Shown: one piece after another, positions 7,994-16,762 of the stretch
How the letters are laid out: every line of letters begins with the position of its first letter
Numbering within the stretch: the stretch's first letter is position 1
Source of the DNA: Phenylobacterium sp.
GTDB taxonomy: Bacteria; Pseudomonadota; Alphaproteobacteria; Caulobacterales; Caulobacteraceae
Length of the DNA stretch: 64,000 nt
NCBI GenBank assembly: GCA_004799545.1
Contig: SSMU01000012.1
Location: forward strand, 62,001-126,000
Direction of reading: 5' to 3'
Position numbers and translations under genes: made by a program
Notes under the pieces: model-generated
What the model saw: the letters and a program-made list of their open reading frames with translations, nothing else
What the model was told of the DNA's origin: nothing
Databases searched by the model: none

Positions 7994-7994
7994 G

Positions 7995-8723
7995 GTGGGC
8001 GACGCCAGCCTCGAACCGCCGCTGAAGCCGTTCAGCACGTCGCGGCGGATCGCGGCCGAGGCGCTGGGCACGGCCCTGCTGCTGGCGACGGTGGTGGGGT
8101 CGGGGATCATGGGCGAGCGGCTGGCGGGCGGGAACCTCGCCATCGCCCTCCTGGCCAACACCCTCGCCACCGGCGCGGGCCTGGTGGTGCTGATCACTGT
8201 CTTCGGGCCGGTGTCCGGCGCGCACTTCAACCCGGCGGTGACGCTGGTCTTCGCCTTGCGCCGCGAACTCGGGGCGCGGCTGGCGGCGGCCTATGTCGCA
8301 GCGCAGATCGCGGGCGGCGTGCTGGGCGTGTTCGCGGCCCACGCCATGTTCGCCGAGCCGATCCTGCAGGTCTCGACCAAGCTGCGCGGCGGCCCGGCCC
8401 AGGCCTTCTCGGAGGCGGTGGCGACCTTCGGCCTGATCGGGACCATCCTGGGCGCCCTGCGCTTCCGGCCGGAAGCCACGCCGATGGCGGTGGGACTCTA
8501 CATCACCGCCGCCTACTGGTTCACCGCCTCGACCTCGTTCGCCAACCCGGCGGTGACCCTCGCGCGAAGCCTGTCGGACACCTTCGCCGGCATCGCGCCC
8601 GGCTCCGTCCCGGCCTTCATCGCCGCCCAGCTGGCGGGCGCCGTCGTGGCCCTGCTGACCTTCGGCTGGCTGTTCCGGCCGGGCCCGGCGCCCGCTCAGA
8701 AGTTGGGGTCGAAGTTGAAGTAG
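7995..8723 (+). CDS. aqpS: MIP family aquaglyceroporin, probable arsenite efflux channel
   Basis: 242 residues with six transmembrane helices and two NPA half-helices (HFNPAVT and FANPAVT). It starts with GTG one base after the arsC stop, so the two are coupled. In Sinorhizobium meliloti an arsR-aqpS-arsC-arsH operon uses AqpS to let arsenite out after ArsC reduction; the same logic fits here. No ArsB, Acr3 or ArsH is present in the window. The last 28 bases overlap the end of the convergent lipoprotein gene. The symbol rests on context. Confidence 0.88.
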   Translation: MGDASLEPPLKPFSTSRRIAAEALGTALLLATVVGSGIMGERLAGGNLAIALLANTLATGAGLVVLITVFGPVSGAHFNPAVTLVFALRRELGARLAAAYVAAQIAGGVLGVFAAHAMFAEPILQVSTKLRGGPAQAFSEAVATFGLIGTILGALRFRPEATPMAVGLYITAAYWFTASTSFANPAVTLARSLSDTFAGIAPGSVPAFIAAQLAGAVVALLTFGWLFRPGPAPAQKLGSKLK

Positions 8724-9871
8724 ATGGGGTTGGAGAGGCCGAGCATGGTCCCGCTCAGCGCCATCGAGCCGGGGACCTCCGGATAGGGGGTCGGCGGGCC
8801 CTGCACCTCGACGCGGTAGTAGGTGCGGCCGGTGGGCGAGGGGGTGTCGGTGAAGCTGACGGCGGCGGGCGTCTGCCCGCTCAGGCTGAGGGTCGCGAAC
8901 GGCTGGCCGTCTTTGACCACCTTGGCGGTGTAGGTGGCGCCGGGGACCACCGCCGGGCCGGTGAGCTGCACGCGGAAGGCCACCGGATGGCCGGGGGGCC
9001 GGGCGTTGTCGCCCATCATCATGTCCATCCGGCCGTCGCCGTCGAGGTCGGCGTAGAACTCGACGCGGGGCGCATAGGGATTGGCGCTGATCGAGACCCG
9101 GCCGTTGGTGAGGGCGTCGACCACGGCCTGGGGCGTGCGGGCCTTGGCGAACACCCAGGTGGTGGGGGTGCCGACGTTGTTCTCCCGGGCCTGGTAGCTG
9201 AGGCGGGTGGCCTGGGCCGGGGTGTCGGGATAGCCGTGGTGGCTGTCCGAGCCGCCGCGGCCGGTGAGCTTGCGGCCGGACTTCAGCAGGCCGTCCCAGA
9301 CGCGGATGGCGGCGGCGTTGGCCGGCCAGACCGCGGAGTTCCAGACCTCCACCGAGTCCACGATGTCGTAGGAGAAGGTGAAGTTGTTGGTCCCGTTGGC
9401 CGGGTGGTTGGCGGAGAGGTGGATGCCGAGCGTGCGCTTCACCTCGCCGATCTTCACGTCGCGGGCGTCGCGGACGTCGTAGAGCGCCTGGTGGTCGTAG
9501 GGTTTTGCGGCGATCGCCGTGCCGTGGCCGCGGTGGGTGGTCCACTCGGCGCCGTAGAGCAGGACGAGGCTGTTCGAGCGGTACTCCGGATCGGCCCAGG
9601 TGTGGTGGGCGACGTCGCCGTCCACGTGGTTGTCGTGGTCGGAGATCAGCAGGTAGTCCATGTGCACCGCCTCGGCCAAGGCGATGATCTTGGCGACCGG
9701 GTTGTTGCTGGAATCGGTGCTGTGGCGGGAGTGGATGTGCAGGTCGCCCTTCATCCAGACCCCGTCGCTGAGGCTGGCGGTGGGCGGCGAGGCGGTCGGG
9801 ACGCCGGCGCAGGCGCCAAGCAACAGGAGGGGGAGCAACAGGGCGGCGGCAAGTCGGGCGCTGAAGCGCAT
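8696..9871 (-). CDS. CehA/McbA-type PHP metallohydrolase lipoprotein
   Basis: 391 residues. A lipoprotein signal peptide ends at LLGAC. The PHP-domain metal motifs are GDLHIHSRHSTD, ISDHDNH and GGSDSHHG. A C-terminal beta domain of about 130 residues follows. CehA and McbA, which hydrolyse aryl carbamate pesticides, are named members; most relatives are uncharacterised phosphoesterase-like enzymes. AGGAGG precedes the ATG. It lies 26 bases downstream of the double winged-helix regulator gene and is probably cotranscribed with it. Its end overlaps the convergent aquaporin gene by 28 bases. Confidence 0.85.
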   Translation of the reverse strand: MRFSARLAAALLLPLLLLGACAGVPTASPPTASLSDGVWMKGDLHIHSRHSTDSSNNPVAKIIALAEAVHMDYLLISDHDNHVDGDVAHHTWADPEYRSNSLVLLYGAEWTTHRGHGTAIAAKPYDHQALYDVRDARDVKIGEVKRTLGIHLSANHPANGTNNFTFSYDIVDSVEVWNSAVWPANAAAIRVWDGLLKSGRKLTGRGGSDSHHGYPDTPAQATRLSYQARENNVGTPTTWVFAKARTPQAVVDALTNGRVSISANPYAPRVEFYADLDGDGRMDMMMGDNARPPGHPVAFRVQLTGPAVVPGATYTAKVVKDGQPFATLSLSGQTPAAVSFTDTPSPTGRTYYRVEVQGPPTPYPEVPGSMALSGTMLGLSNPIYFNFDPNF

Positions 9872-9897
9872 GCGGGCCTCCTGGCGCCGGCGGACGA

Positions 9898-10866
9898 TCA
9901 GGCGCGCAGGCGGACGCTGTCCCAGATCACCAGCACGCCGAGCTGCGAAAGGGCGCCGAACAGGCGGTGCAGGTTGCCGGAATTCTCCACCAGGACGCCG
10001 CGCAGCTGGGGCCGCGACAGGGTCTCGGCCGGGATGATCAGGCCGCCGCGCACCCGCCGGCAGGTGTCGCGCGCGATCAGGCCGGCGACGTGGCGCCGCG
10101 CCGTCTCGTGGGGCACGCCGAGCCGGCGGGCGAGCGCCGTCACCGCGATCGGCCGGCGGTGCTCGTCGGCGACGGGTATGCCGTTGTCGGGGCCATCGCC
10201 CGGCGTCGGGCCGCGCGGCAGGTGCTCGGTGTTGCTGCGGAACACCTCGAGCACGATCAGGCCGTCGAGCAGGTCGCCGATGGCGCCCAGCTTCTCAGCC
10301 ACCCGCAGGACATAGGCGCCCATCAGCCGGGCGATGGCGCGGATCGGGAAGGCGCGCGCGCTCAGCTCCGCGGTGGGGGGCGGCAGGTCGCGCAGCAGGC
10401 CGAGGTCGCTCACCTCGTAGTAGAAGGCCCGCACCCGTTCGTAGGCGCGGAAGCCGTCGGCGGCGTACTGCGGCTGGGCCAGGACCGCGGTGGGGACGAT
10501 CACCCCGCCCTCCACGAACCGGCAGTAGCCCTCGCCGACCATGGTGGTGACCCGCCGCCGGACGGTCTCGAAGGGCAAGTCGAGGGAATTGGCCAGGGCG
10601 CTCATGCTGATCGGCCGGCGCATCTCGTCGGGCGGGATCTCGTTGCTCTCCGCAAAGGCCACCTGCAGGTCGGCGCGGCGGGTGATCTCGGAGATGTTGG
10701 CCTGGATGATGGCGCCGACCAGCAGGGTGTCGACGACGTGGCCGTCGCCGCGGGCGATGGCGATGAGGTCGAGCAGGAACCCCACCGACAGGCGGCTGAT
10801 CAGCCGCAGCCGCAGGTTCTCGTCGTCGACGGGTGCGCCGAACGGCGTGGGGGCGTGGCTGATCAT
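9898..10866 (-). CDS. Double winged-helix DNA-binding protein, internal duplication (paralogue A)
   Basis: 322 residues of no family I can name. It contains two similar halves. Residues 83-133 and 237-287 both follow the pattern RRPI, a small helix, L..P.ET.RR.V, C, then GG.I.P, which reads as a helix-turn-helix plus wing. Each half is preceded by a hydrophobic helix (LLDLIAIARG and VLRVAEKLG types) and an invariant-looking N-rich turn. A full-length paralogue lies at 16812-17786. Predicted role is transcription regulation, with the helical parts for dimerisation or ligand sensing. It directly precedes the PHP lipoprotein gene. Confidence 0.75.
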   Translation of the reverse strand: MISHAPTPFGAPVDDENLRLRLISRLSVGFLLDLIAIARGDGHVVDTLLVGAIIQANISEITRRADLQVAFAESNEIPPDEMRRPISMSALANSLDLPFETVRRRVTTMVGEGYCRFVEGGVIVPTAVLAQPQYAADGFRAYERVRAFYYEVSDLGLLRDLPPPTAELSARAFPIRAIARLMGAYVLRVAEKLGAIGDLLDGLIVLEVFRSNTEHLPRGPTPGDGPDNGIPVADEHRRPIAVTALARRLGVPHETARRHVAGLIARDTCRRVRGGLIIPAETLSRPQLRGVLVENSGNLHRLFGALSQLGVLVIWDSVRLRA

Positions 10867-11066
10867 GGTGGTCCCCCGACCAAGCTTTGCATTTGCAGCA
10901 TGGGTGCGTCGCGGCCAAGGGGCAAGGACTGCCGCAGTTTCGGATCATAAAAGCCAAGATTCACCGGCCCCGGGTCGCCGCCTTACCGCGAATTCATTGG
11001 ACTTGCGGCGGGCCGAACCCGAGGTTCCGCCACGTTATCGCTGAGCTGGGCATGGGGATTTTCAGG

Positions 11067-11858
11067 ATGCGCGCGATCGTCATGGGCGCCTTGGGCGTGT
11101 CGGCCCTGGCCTTGTCGGCCTGCATGCCGGTGGTCGACTACAGCGGCGTCACCGTGGCGTCCTCCGGCGCCAAGCCGCTGAAGGTGGTGGCCGCGCTGGA
11201 CTGCCCGGCCAGCGAAGGCCGGCTGACCCGCACCGCCCAGGCCGCCGACGGGCGCAGCTGCGACTACGAGAACGGCAATGGCGAGACGGTGCGGTTGAGT
11301 TTGGTCGCGCTCGACGGACGCTCGGCGCCGGAGGTCATGCAACCTACCAAAGCCGCGCTCTGGGCCCTGGTGCCGATCGCCAATCCGCCCGTGCCGCCGG
11401 TGGGCCGCGAGGAGCCGGGTGAGCACACCAACATCGACCTGCCGTTCTTCCACGTGCACACGGTGGGCGACCACGCCGACGTGAAGATCTTCGGGGTCAA
11501 GGTGCACAGCGAGGGCGACTACGCCGACGTGCGCACCGATCTCGGCCTCAAGCACACGGTGGTCCACGCCGGCCCGCACGGGGCCGAGGTGGTGGCCGAG
11601 GACGTCGGCCGGACCAACGCCGAGCTGGTCTATGTGCTGGCCGCCGAGCGGGGCGCGCCGTCCGGCTACTGGGCGGTGGGCTATGTGGCCAAGGGGCCGG
11701 TGAAGGGGCCGCTGGTGGTCGCCGAATTCCGCTCAGTCCGGAAGATGGGTGGGCGCGGCGGCTGGGATGAGGATGACCACGGCGATTATCGCGGCGTGCA
11801 TCACGACGGCGACCACGGCGACATCGGCCGACTGATCGACCGCAACGTCGAGGGTTAG
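11067..11858 (+). CDS. Lipoprotein of unknown function
   Basis: 263 residues. The signal peptide MRAIVMGALGVSALALSAC ends in a lipobox with Cys19. The mature part has no recognised domain; it contains His/Asp-rich stretches (DEDDHGDYRGVHHDGDHGD) near the C-terminus that could bind metal. GGGGA lies 8 bases before ATG 11067; an ATG 15 bases earlier (11052) is an alternative. Outer-membrane or periplasmic location is inferred from the lipobox. Confidence 0.75.
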   Translation: MRAIVMGALGVSALALSACMPVVDYSGVTVASSGAKPLKVVAALDCPASEGRLTRTAQAADGRSCDYENGNGETVRLSLVALDGRSAPEVMQPTKAALWALVPIANPPVPPVGREEPGEHTNIDLPFFHVHTVGDHADVKIFGVKVHSEGDYADVRTDLGLKHTVVHAGPHGAEVVAEDVGRTNAELVYVLAAERGAPSGYWAVGYVAKGPVKGPLVVAEFRSVRKMGGRGGWDEDDHGDYRGVHHDGDHGDIGRLIDRNVEG

Positions 11859-11870
11859 CCCGGCCGCGGC

Positions 11871-13160
11871 TCACATGAGCGGGAAGGCCGCGTCGATCCG
11901 GCCGTCCCTGGCCAGCAGCACCATCCACCGCGCCTGGCCGTGGGCGAAGCCCAGGTCGTAGATGTTGTCGCCGAACGGGCCGACCTCGCGGAAGCGGACG
12001 GAGCGCAGCGGGCCGAGCCCGGCGAGCGCCGCCTTCTCCTCCGCCAGGTCCTCGCGGCTCTCCTTCGACCATTCGGGGGTGACGAGGCGCGTCGACGGCG
12101 TCCCCATGGCGAGGGTCTGGACGTAGCGGCGCAGGGCGAGGTCCGAGCCCGGCTGGCGCGCGGCGCGCGGCCGGAACAGGGGCGTGGGCGAAAGGGCGTC
12201 GACCTCGCCCGCGGCCGGTGTCTGGCCCAGCCGTTCGAGGGCGACCGCAAGCGCCCGATCGGCGGGGGCGGCGACGTCAGGGGTGACGCCGGTCCCTTCC
12301 CAGTTGCTGTGGGTGATCTGGCTGGAGGAGCGGCCGATCGGCATGAACACCATCAGCTTGCCGGGCAGCGGAATCATGTGGCCCGGATGGGCGCCGCCGC
12401 CGGTGGTCTCGCCGACCACGAGGCCGCGCTTCAGCGCCTGCATGTCGTAGGTGAAGCCCTCCGCGCCGGAGAAGGTGTCGTGGCTGGTGAGGATCAAGAC
12501 CGGCTTGCCGAGGTAGTGGGTGGGCGTCGGCACGCTCCAGAATTCCTGGGTGCGGAAGGTGGCGGCGGCGGGATTGCGCCAGATGAGGTCGCCGATGTGG
12601 ACCGGCTTGGCGCCGCCCAAGAAGAAGCTGGTCAGGTAGCGGACGGAGCCGGCGTCGCCGCCGCCGTTGTGGCGCAGGTCGATGATCAGGGCGCGGGCGT
12701 CGGCGAGCGCCGCCATGGCCGGATCGACGCCGGACTTGAAGACGGTGAGCGGGCCGACGAAGCCGATCAGCTCAAGATAGCCGATGTCGCCGGCCAGGCG
12801 ATCGGCGCGGACCACGCCGCCCTGGGTGTGCGGCATCCGCGCCGCGTGCGCCGCAGTCGGAGGGCCGAAGTCCTCGGCGGGGCTGACATGCAGATGCTTG
12901 TCGTGGGTGGCCTCCGCGAGGTCGGCGGTGAGGCGCTTGGCGAAGGCGTCGGGATCGCTGAGCGGGTCGTAGGCGCCTGCGGCCAGCTGGGCCTCGATGC
13001 GGTCCGCGGCCCGGGCGCCGACCTCGGGGAAGATGTAGAGCGCGCGCAGCTGGGTGGCCGCCGCGTCCACGGCGGCGCGGCGCGTAGCGGCGTCGAGCGG
13101 CTGCGCCTGAGCGGTAACGGCGAACAGGGCGGCAAGCACCCCCAAGAGCGACCTCAGCAT
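11871..13160 (-). CDS. Secreted S41 (C-terminal processing) family peptidase
   Basis: 429 residues. The signal peptide ends AVTAQAQP. The S41 core shows DLRHNGGG and the nucleophile Ser231 in SHDTFSGAEGF, as in tricorn/CtpA-like proteases; no clear PDZ domain is visible. GGGAG sits 6 bases before ATG 13160, so I prefer that start to the ATG two codons upstream. The final 100 residues form a separate domain of unknown function. It is divergent from a small membrane protein gene, and TACA-N2-TGTA sites lie between them. Confidence 0.88.
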   Translation of the reverse strand: MLRSLLGVLAALFAVTAQAQPLDAATRRAAVDAAATQLRALYIFPEVGARAADRIEAQLAAGAYDPLSDPDAFAKRLTADLAEATHDKHLHVSPAEDFGPPTAAHAARMPHTQGGVVRADRLAGDIGYLELIGFVGPLTVFKSGVDPAMAALADARALIIDLRHNGGGDAGSVRYLTSFFLGGAKPVHIGDLIWRNPAAATFRTQEFWSVPTPTHYLGKPVLILTSHDTFSGAEGFTYDMQALKRGLVVGETTGGGAHPGHMIPLPGKLMVFMPIGRSSSQITHSNWEGTGVTPDVAAPADRALAVALERLGQTPAAGEVDALSPTPLFRPRAARQPGSDLALRRYVQTLAMGTPSTRLVTPEWSKESREDLAEEKAALAGLGPLRSVRFREVGPFGDNIYDLGFAHGQARWMVLLARDGRIDAAFPLM

Positions 13161-13207
13161 CGACATCTCCCGCGGCTGACCCCTGTTCCGGCGATCCAAC
13201 GAACGCC

Positions 13208-13248
13208 AAATTACAGGTGTAGTCAAGATCGATCCACATGTGTAATTT
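13208..13248. promoter_or_regulatory. Divergent promoter with BlaI/CopY-like boxes
   Basis: AAATTACA (13208-13215) and TGTAATTT (13241-13248) are perfect inverted arms. Within them TACAGGTGTA (13212-13221) matches the TACA-N2-TGTA box bound by penicillinase-repressor proteins (BlaI, MecI, CopY). A second near match, TACACATGTG, is on the other strand at 13236-13245. The pair lies between the S41 peptidase and the membrane protein gene. Confidence 0.45.
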
Positions 13249-13273
13249 CCCGGCGGGGCGCGCGGGGAGTGCG

Positions 13274-13804
13274 ATGGCCGAGTCTGGGAAGCGCGCATTC
13301 TTCGTGGAGGCCGACGGGCCGGAGGCGGCGGACTGGGTGCGGCCGCCAAGGGCGCCGCGGCGGCGTTGGATTGAGATGCTGCACGCGCCGGCCATCGTGC
13401 TGATCATGCTGTTCCTGGTCGGCATGGTGGTGCTGACCGGCTATGTCACCTGGATGGGCCGCAAGGCGGACGTGGACCAGTGGAAGATCGCGGGTCCGCC
13501 CTGCGCTTCGGTGGCCCAGGTCTCGCGGATCGCCGCGCCGCCGCCGCGCGGGCCGATGAGCTTCGTCTATGCCGGCGCCAAGTTCTCCCGCTCCTACGGC
13601 TCGGCGAGCTGCGCGACGATCCCGGAGGACGGGCTGCTGACCCGGGCCACCTACCACGTCTGCCAGTTCAGCAATCCCGGGGCGGTGACCGTGCTGTGGG
13701 GCGGCCGCAAGGCGATCTTCGAGCCACCGGTCGGGCGGCGCGCGACGGTGACATTGCGGCGCGGCCGGATGGGCTGCGTGGCGGGCGGCTGGTTCACCCC
13801 GTGA
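13274..13804 (+). CDS. Single-pass membrane protein of unknown function
   Basis: 176 residues. A cytoplasmic basic N-terminus (RPPRAPRRRWIEML) leads into one transmembrane helix (IVLIMLFLVGMVVLTGYV), then a periplasmic domain with four cysteines. ATG 13274 follows GGGGAG at 4 bases; an ATG at 13238 is in frame but lacks a ribosome site. I do not recognise the family. It is divergent from the S41 peptidase gene and shares its promoter region. Confidence 0.65.
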   Translation: MAESGKRAFFVEADGPEAADWVRPPRAPRRRWIEMLHAPAIVLIMLFLVGMVVLTGYVTWMGRKADVDQWKIAGPPCASVAQVSRIAAPPPRGPMSFVYAGAKFSRSYGSASCATIPEDGLLTRATYHVCQFSNPGAVTVLWGGRKAIFEPPVGRRATVTLRRGRMGCVAGGWFTP

Positions 13805-13868
13805 GTTATCGGCCCGTGCGGCGGCGCGCCGGCCGTGGTCTAAACAACCCGTGGCGCGGGGGTCGGAG

Positions 13869-15197
13869 ATGGCTGAGGCGGCGACGGGACCGCTGCGGGT
13901 GGTGATCCTGGGCGGCGGCTTCGGCGGGCTGGAGGCCGCCAAGGCGCTGGCCACGGCGCCGGTCGAGGTGACGCTGATCGACCGGCAGAACCACCACTGC
14001 TTCCAGCCGCTGCTCTACCAGGTGGCCACCGCGGCGCTCACCCCGGCCGACGTCTGCTGGCCGATCCGCGGCGTGCTGAGCGGCCAGGCCAACACCCGGG
14101 TGCTGATGGCCGAGGTGGAGGGGATCGACCTCGCGACGCGCTCGGTGCGGACCTCCGGCGGGGCCTTTCCCTATGACCTGCTGGTGGTGGCGACCGGGGC
14201 GACCCACGCCTATTTCGGCCACGACGACTGGGAGCCCTTCGCGCCGGGGCTGAAGCGGATCGAGGATGCCACCGACATCCGCCGGCGGTTCCTGATGGCT
14301 TTCGAGACCGCCGAGCTGGCCGCGGACCCGGCCGTGCGCGCGGCCCTGACCACCTTCGTGATCGTCGGCGGCGGCCCGACCGGAGTGGAGCTGGCCGGGG
14401 CGTTCGCTGACGTGGCCCGCCACGCCCTGCCGCGCGACTTCCGCAATGTGGACCCGGCGATGGCGCGGATCCTGCTGGTCGAGGCGGGGCCACGGATCCT
14501 CGCCGCCTTCCCGCCGAAGCTCGGCGCCTATGCCGAGCGCGCGCTGACCCGGATGGGGGTGGAGGTGCTGACCGGGACGCCAGTGACCGCGGTGGACGCC
14601 GGCGGCGTGGTGGCGGGCGGCGAGCGGATCGCGGCGGGGGCGGTGGTCTGGGCGGCGGGGGTGGCGGCGTCGAAGGCGGCGGACTGGCTGGGCGCGGACC
14701 ACGACCGGGCCGGCCGGGTGAACGTCGCGGCCGACCTGACGCTGCCCGGCCATCCGGAGGTCTATGTGATCGGCGACACGGCGGTGGTGGCGGATGCGCG
14801 CGGCAAGCCCGTGCCCGGCGTGGCGCCGGCGGCCAAGCAGATGGGGATCTACGTTGGCCGGGCGATCGCCGCGCGCAGCCGGGACGCGGGGCCGCGGCGG
14901 GCGTTCGTCTATCGCCACCAGGGCGACCTGGCGACGGTGGGGCGCAAGTCGGCGATCGTGAAGCTCGACCGGCTGACGCTCACCGGCTTCGCAGGCTGGG
15001 CGTTCTGGAGCCTGGTGCACGTCTATTTCCTGATCGGCCTGCGCAACCGGATCGGCGTGGCGTTCAGCTGGGCCTGGGATTACGTGACCTTCGGCCGGCG
15101 GTCGCGGCTGATCACCCAGCCGGCGGGACCCGAGCCGGCTCAGCCGACTTCGGCGGCGCGGCGGGCGACGAGGTCGAGGACGTCGAGGGCGCGCTGA
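13869..15197 (+). CDS. ndh: Type II NADH dehydrogenase (NDH-2 family)
   Basis: 442 residues. The FAD-binding motif is VVILGGGFGGLEAAKAL near the N-terminus, the NADH-binding motif VIVGGGPTGVELAGAF is in the middle, and YVIGDTAVV followed by GVAPAAKQMG near the end contacts the flavin and quinone. This non-pumping enzyme passes electrons from NADH to quinone at the inner membrane. The C-terminal hydrophobic amphipathic region (FAGWAFWSLVHVYFLIGLR) is the usual membrane anchor. Its last 58 bases overlap the convergent PLP enzyme gene, giving an Arg-rich tail that is probably not conserved. Confidence 0.9.
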   Translation: MAEAATGPLRVVILGGGFGGLEAAKALATAPVEVTLIDRQNHHCFQPLLYQVATAALTPADVCWPIRGVLSGQANTRVLMAEVEGIDLATRSVRTSGGAFPYDLLVVATGATHAYFGHDDWEPFAPGLKRIEDATDIRRRFLMAFETAELAADPAVRAALTTFVIVGGGPTGVELAGAFADVARHALPRDFRNVDPAMARILLVEAGPRILAAFPPKLGAYAERALTRMGVEVLTGTPVTAVDAGGVVAGGERIAAGAVVWAAGVAASKAADWLGADHDRAGRVNVAADLTLPGHPEVYVIGDTAVVADARGKPVPGVAPAAKQMGIYVGRAIAARSRDAGPRRAFVYRHQGDLATVGRKSAIVKLDRLTLTGFAGWAFWSLVHVYFLIGLRNRIGVAFSWAWDYVTFGRRSRLITQPAGPEPAQPTSAARRATRSRTSRAR

Positions 15198-16654
15198 GCC
15201 AGAGCCCGGCGGCCGCCGTCGGCGGAGAGCGCCTGGACCAGCTGGCGGGCGCTGATCGAAAGCCGCAGGGCCGCGATCGGCTCGCCGTCGCGGACGCCGA
15301 CCGCCACCGGCTGGCCGAGCCGCACGGGCTGCGGGCCTGAGCGCAGGCGTTCGTAGAGCGCCTGGGTGCGGGCGGCGTCCAGCACGCGGCCGTCATGGCG
15401 GACCAGGAACGGGAAGATGGTCGAAACGCCGTCCCAGCCGGGGCGGCCGAAGCGCCGCGGGCCGGGCGCGCCGAGCCGCTCGAAGCGCGGGTGCAGGTCG
15501 AGGCGGGTCTGGATCACCTCGGCGAGGCCGGTGAGGGCGTCGGCGGCCTCGGCCTCGGGGAGGCTGCGGAAGGCTGAGAGCTCGGTGAGGGCGGCGCGCC
15601 AGCGGAGCGCCAGGCCGAGATTGGGCAGGTCCGGCAGGACGCCGCGGCCGACGAACCCCGCGGGCCAGTCGTCGCGCCCAGAATAGTCGCCGAGCCAGGG
15701 GGCGAGGGGGGCCCGCCGCAGCCGCCGGGCGGCGCATTCGGGGACGATCAGGGCGCCGGCGAAGGCCGGGCCGCCGAGGAACTTCGAGCCGGTCAGCGCC
15801 ACCAGGAAGCCGTGCTCGAGGTAGCGGGCGAGGCTCTGGACGCCCAGCCGGAACTGGCAGGCGTCCACCAGGACGGTGAGGCGCTCACCCAGCCGGCGCT
15901 TGAGGCGCAGGGCGCAGGCGGGAGTGGGGGCGATCAGCCCGGTCTTGGAAACATCGAGCAGCACGGCCAGCACCGGCCCGCCGCGGCGGGTGGCGGCGAG
16001 GCAGGCGCGCTCGAAATCGGCGTCGACGGCGTGGGCGGGGCGGGGCGCGCCGTCCGGCTCGCGGACCGGCACGGCCATCAGGTCGCCGGCGATGGCGCCG
16101 GGCGCGGGCTCACCCTCGGCGCAGGCGCCGCCGTGTGGTGAGCAGCCGGCGTAGCGCAGGCCACGCACCGCGTGGGCGACGCCGCGGCCGGATTCCCGAG
16201 GGTCGGCCATGACGGTGACCAGGGGGGCGACGCCGGCCCCGCGCGCCAGGTCGGCGGCGATCAGGTGCAGGTCGGTACCCGAGGCGGCCAGCACGATGTT
16301 CTCGGCCATGGCCGCGGGCAGGCCGCAGAGGACGGCGAGCTGATGGCGGATCTGCTGCGCCTCGGCGCGGTAGGCGCTTCGATCGTCGCCCTGGACCGAC
16401 GGATCGCCGAGCAGGCGGTCGAGGCGCCGGCCCACGGCCTCATAGGCCTCGGCCGAAATCACCGAGGCGGTGGAGGAGCCGAAGGCCGCGTCGCAACCGT
16501 CCGGCGCGGGGCCGCAGCCATAGCGATTGAGGCCGGAGCGCGGATCCAGGGCGATGCGTTCATCGCCGCCGGAGGTGAGCCATGCCGCCAGGACCTCCGC
16601 GCGCGAGGGCGCCGTTCCGGGATGGACGGCGGCCGCGGCGTCTCGGTAGGCCAT
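15140..16654 (-). CDS. PLP-dependent enzyme of unknown specificity (aminotransferase class V fold)
   Basis: 504 residues. DACQFRLG provides the PLP-binding Asp and the predicted Schiff-base lysine is Lys291 in TGSKFLGGP. A long N-terminal region (YGCGPAPDGCDAAFGSSTASVIS) is unlike cysteine desulfurases or serine-glyoxylate transaminases, so the reaction is open. It follows the second double winged-helix regulator on the same strand after a 157-base gap that holds a LexA-like box. Its end overlaps the NDH-2 gene by 58 bases on the opposite strand. Confidence 0.75.
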   Translation of the reverse strand: MAYRDAAAAVHPGTAPSRAEVLAAWLTSGGDERIALDPRSGLNRYGCGPAPDGCDAAFGSSTASVISAEAYEAVGRRLDRLLGDPSVQGDDRSAYRAEAQQIRHQLAVLCGLPAAMAENIVLAASGTDLHLIAADLARGAGVAPLVTVMADPRESGRGVAHAVRGLRYAGCSPHGGACAEGEPAPGAIAGDLMAVPVREPDGAPRPAHAVDADFERACLAATRRGGPVLAVLLDVSKTGLIAPTPACALRLKRRLGERLTVLVDACQFRLGVQSLARYLEHGFLVALTGSKFLGGPAFAGALIVPECAARRLRRAPLAPWLGDYSGRDDWPAGFVGRGVLPDLPNLGLALRWRAALTELSAFRSLPEAEAADALTGLAEVIQTRLDLHPRFERLGAPGPRRFGRPGWDGVSTIFPFLVRHDGRVLDAARTQALYERLRSGPQPVRLGQPVAVGVRDGEPIAALRLSISARQLVQALSADGGRRALAQRALDVLDLVARRAAEVG

Positions 16655-16762
16655 GGGAGAGAACTCCGACCGCGCCGGACCGCCAGCGGGGCCGCGCGCG
16701 AGACCGAAGGCTTCGCCAATTTGATTGTCGCCCGATTAATGGCGCAGGCGCGCTCCGCGGGT

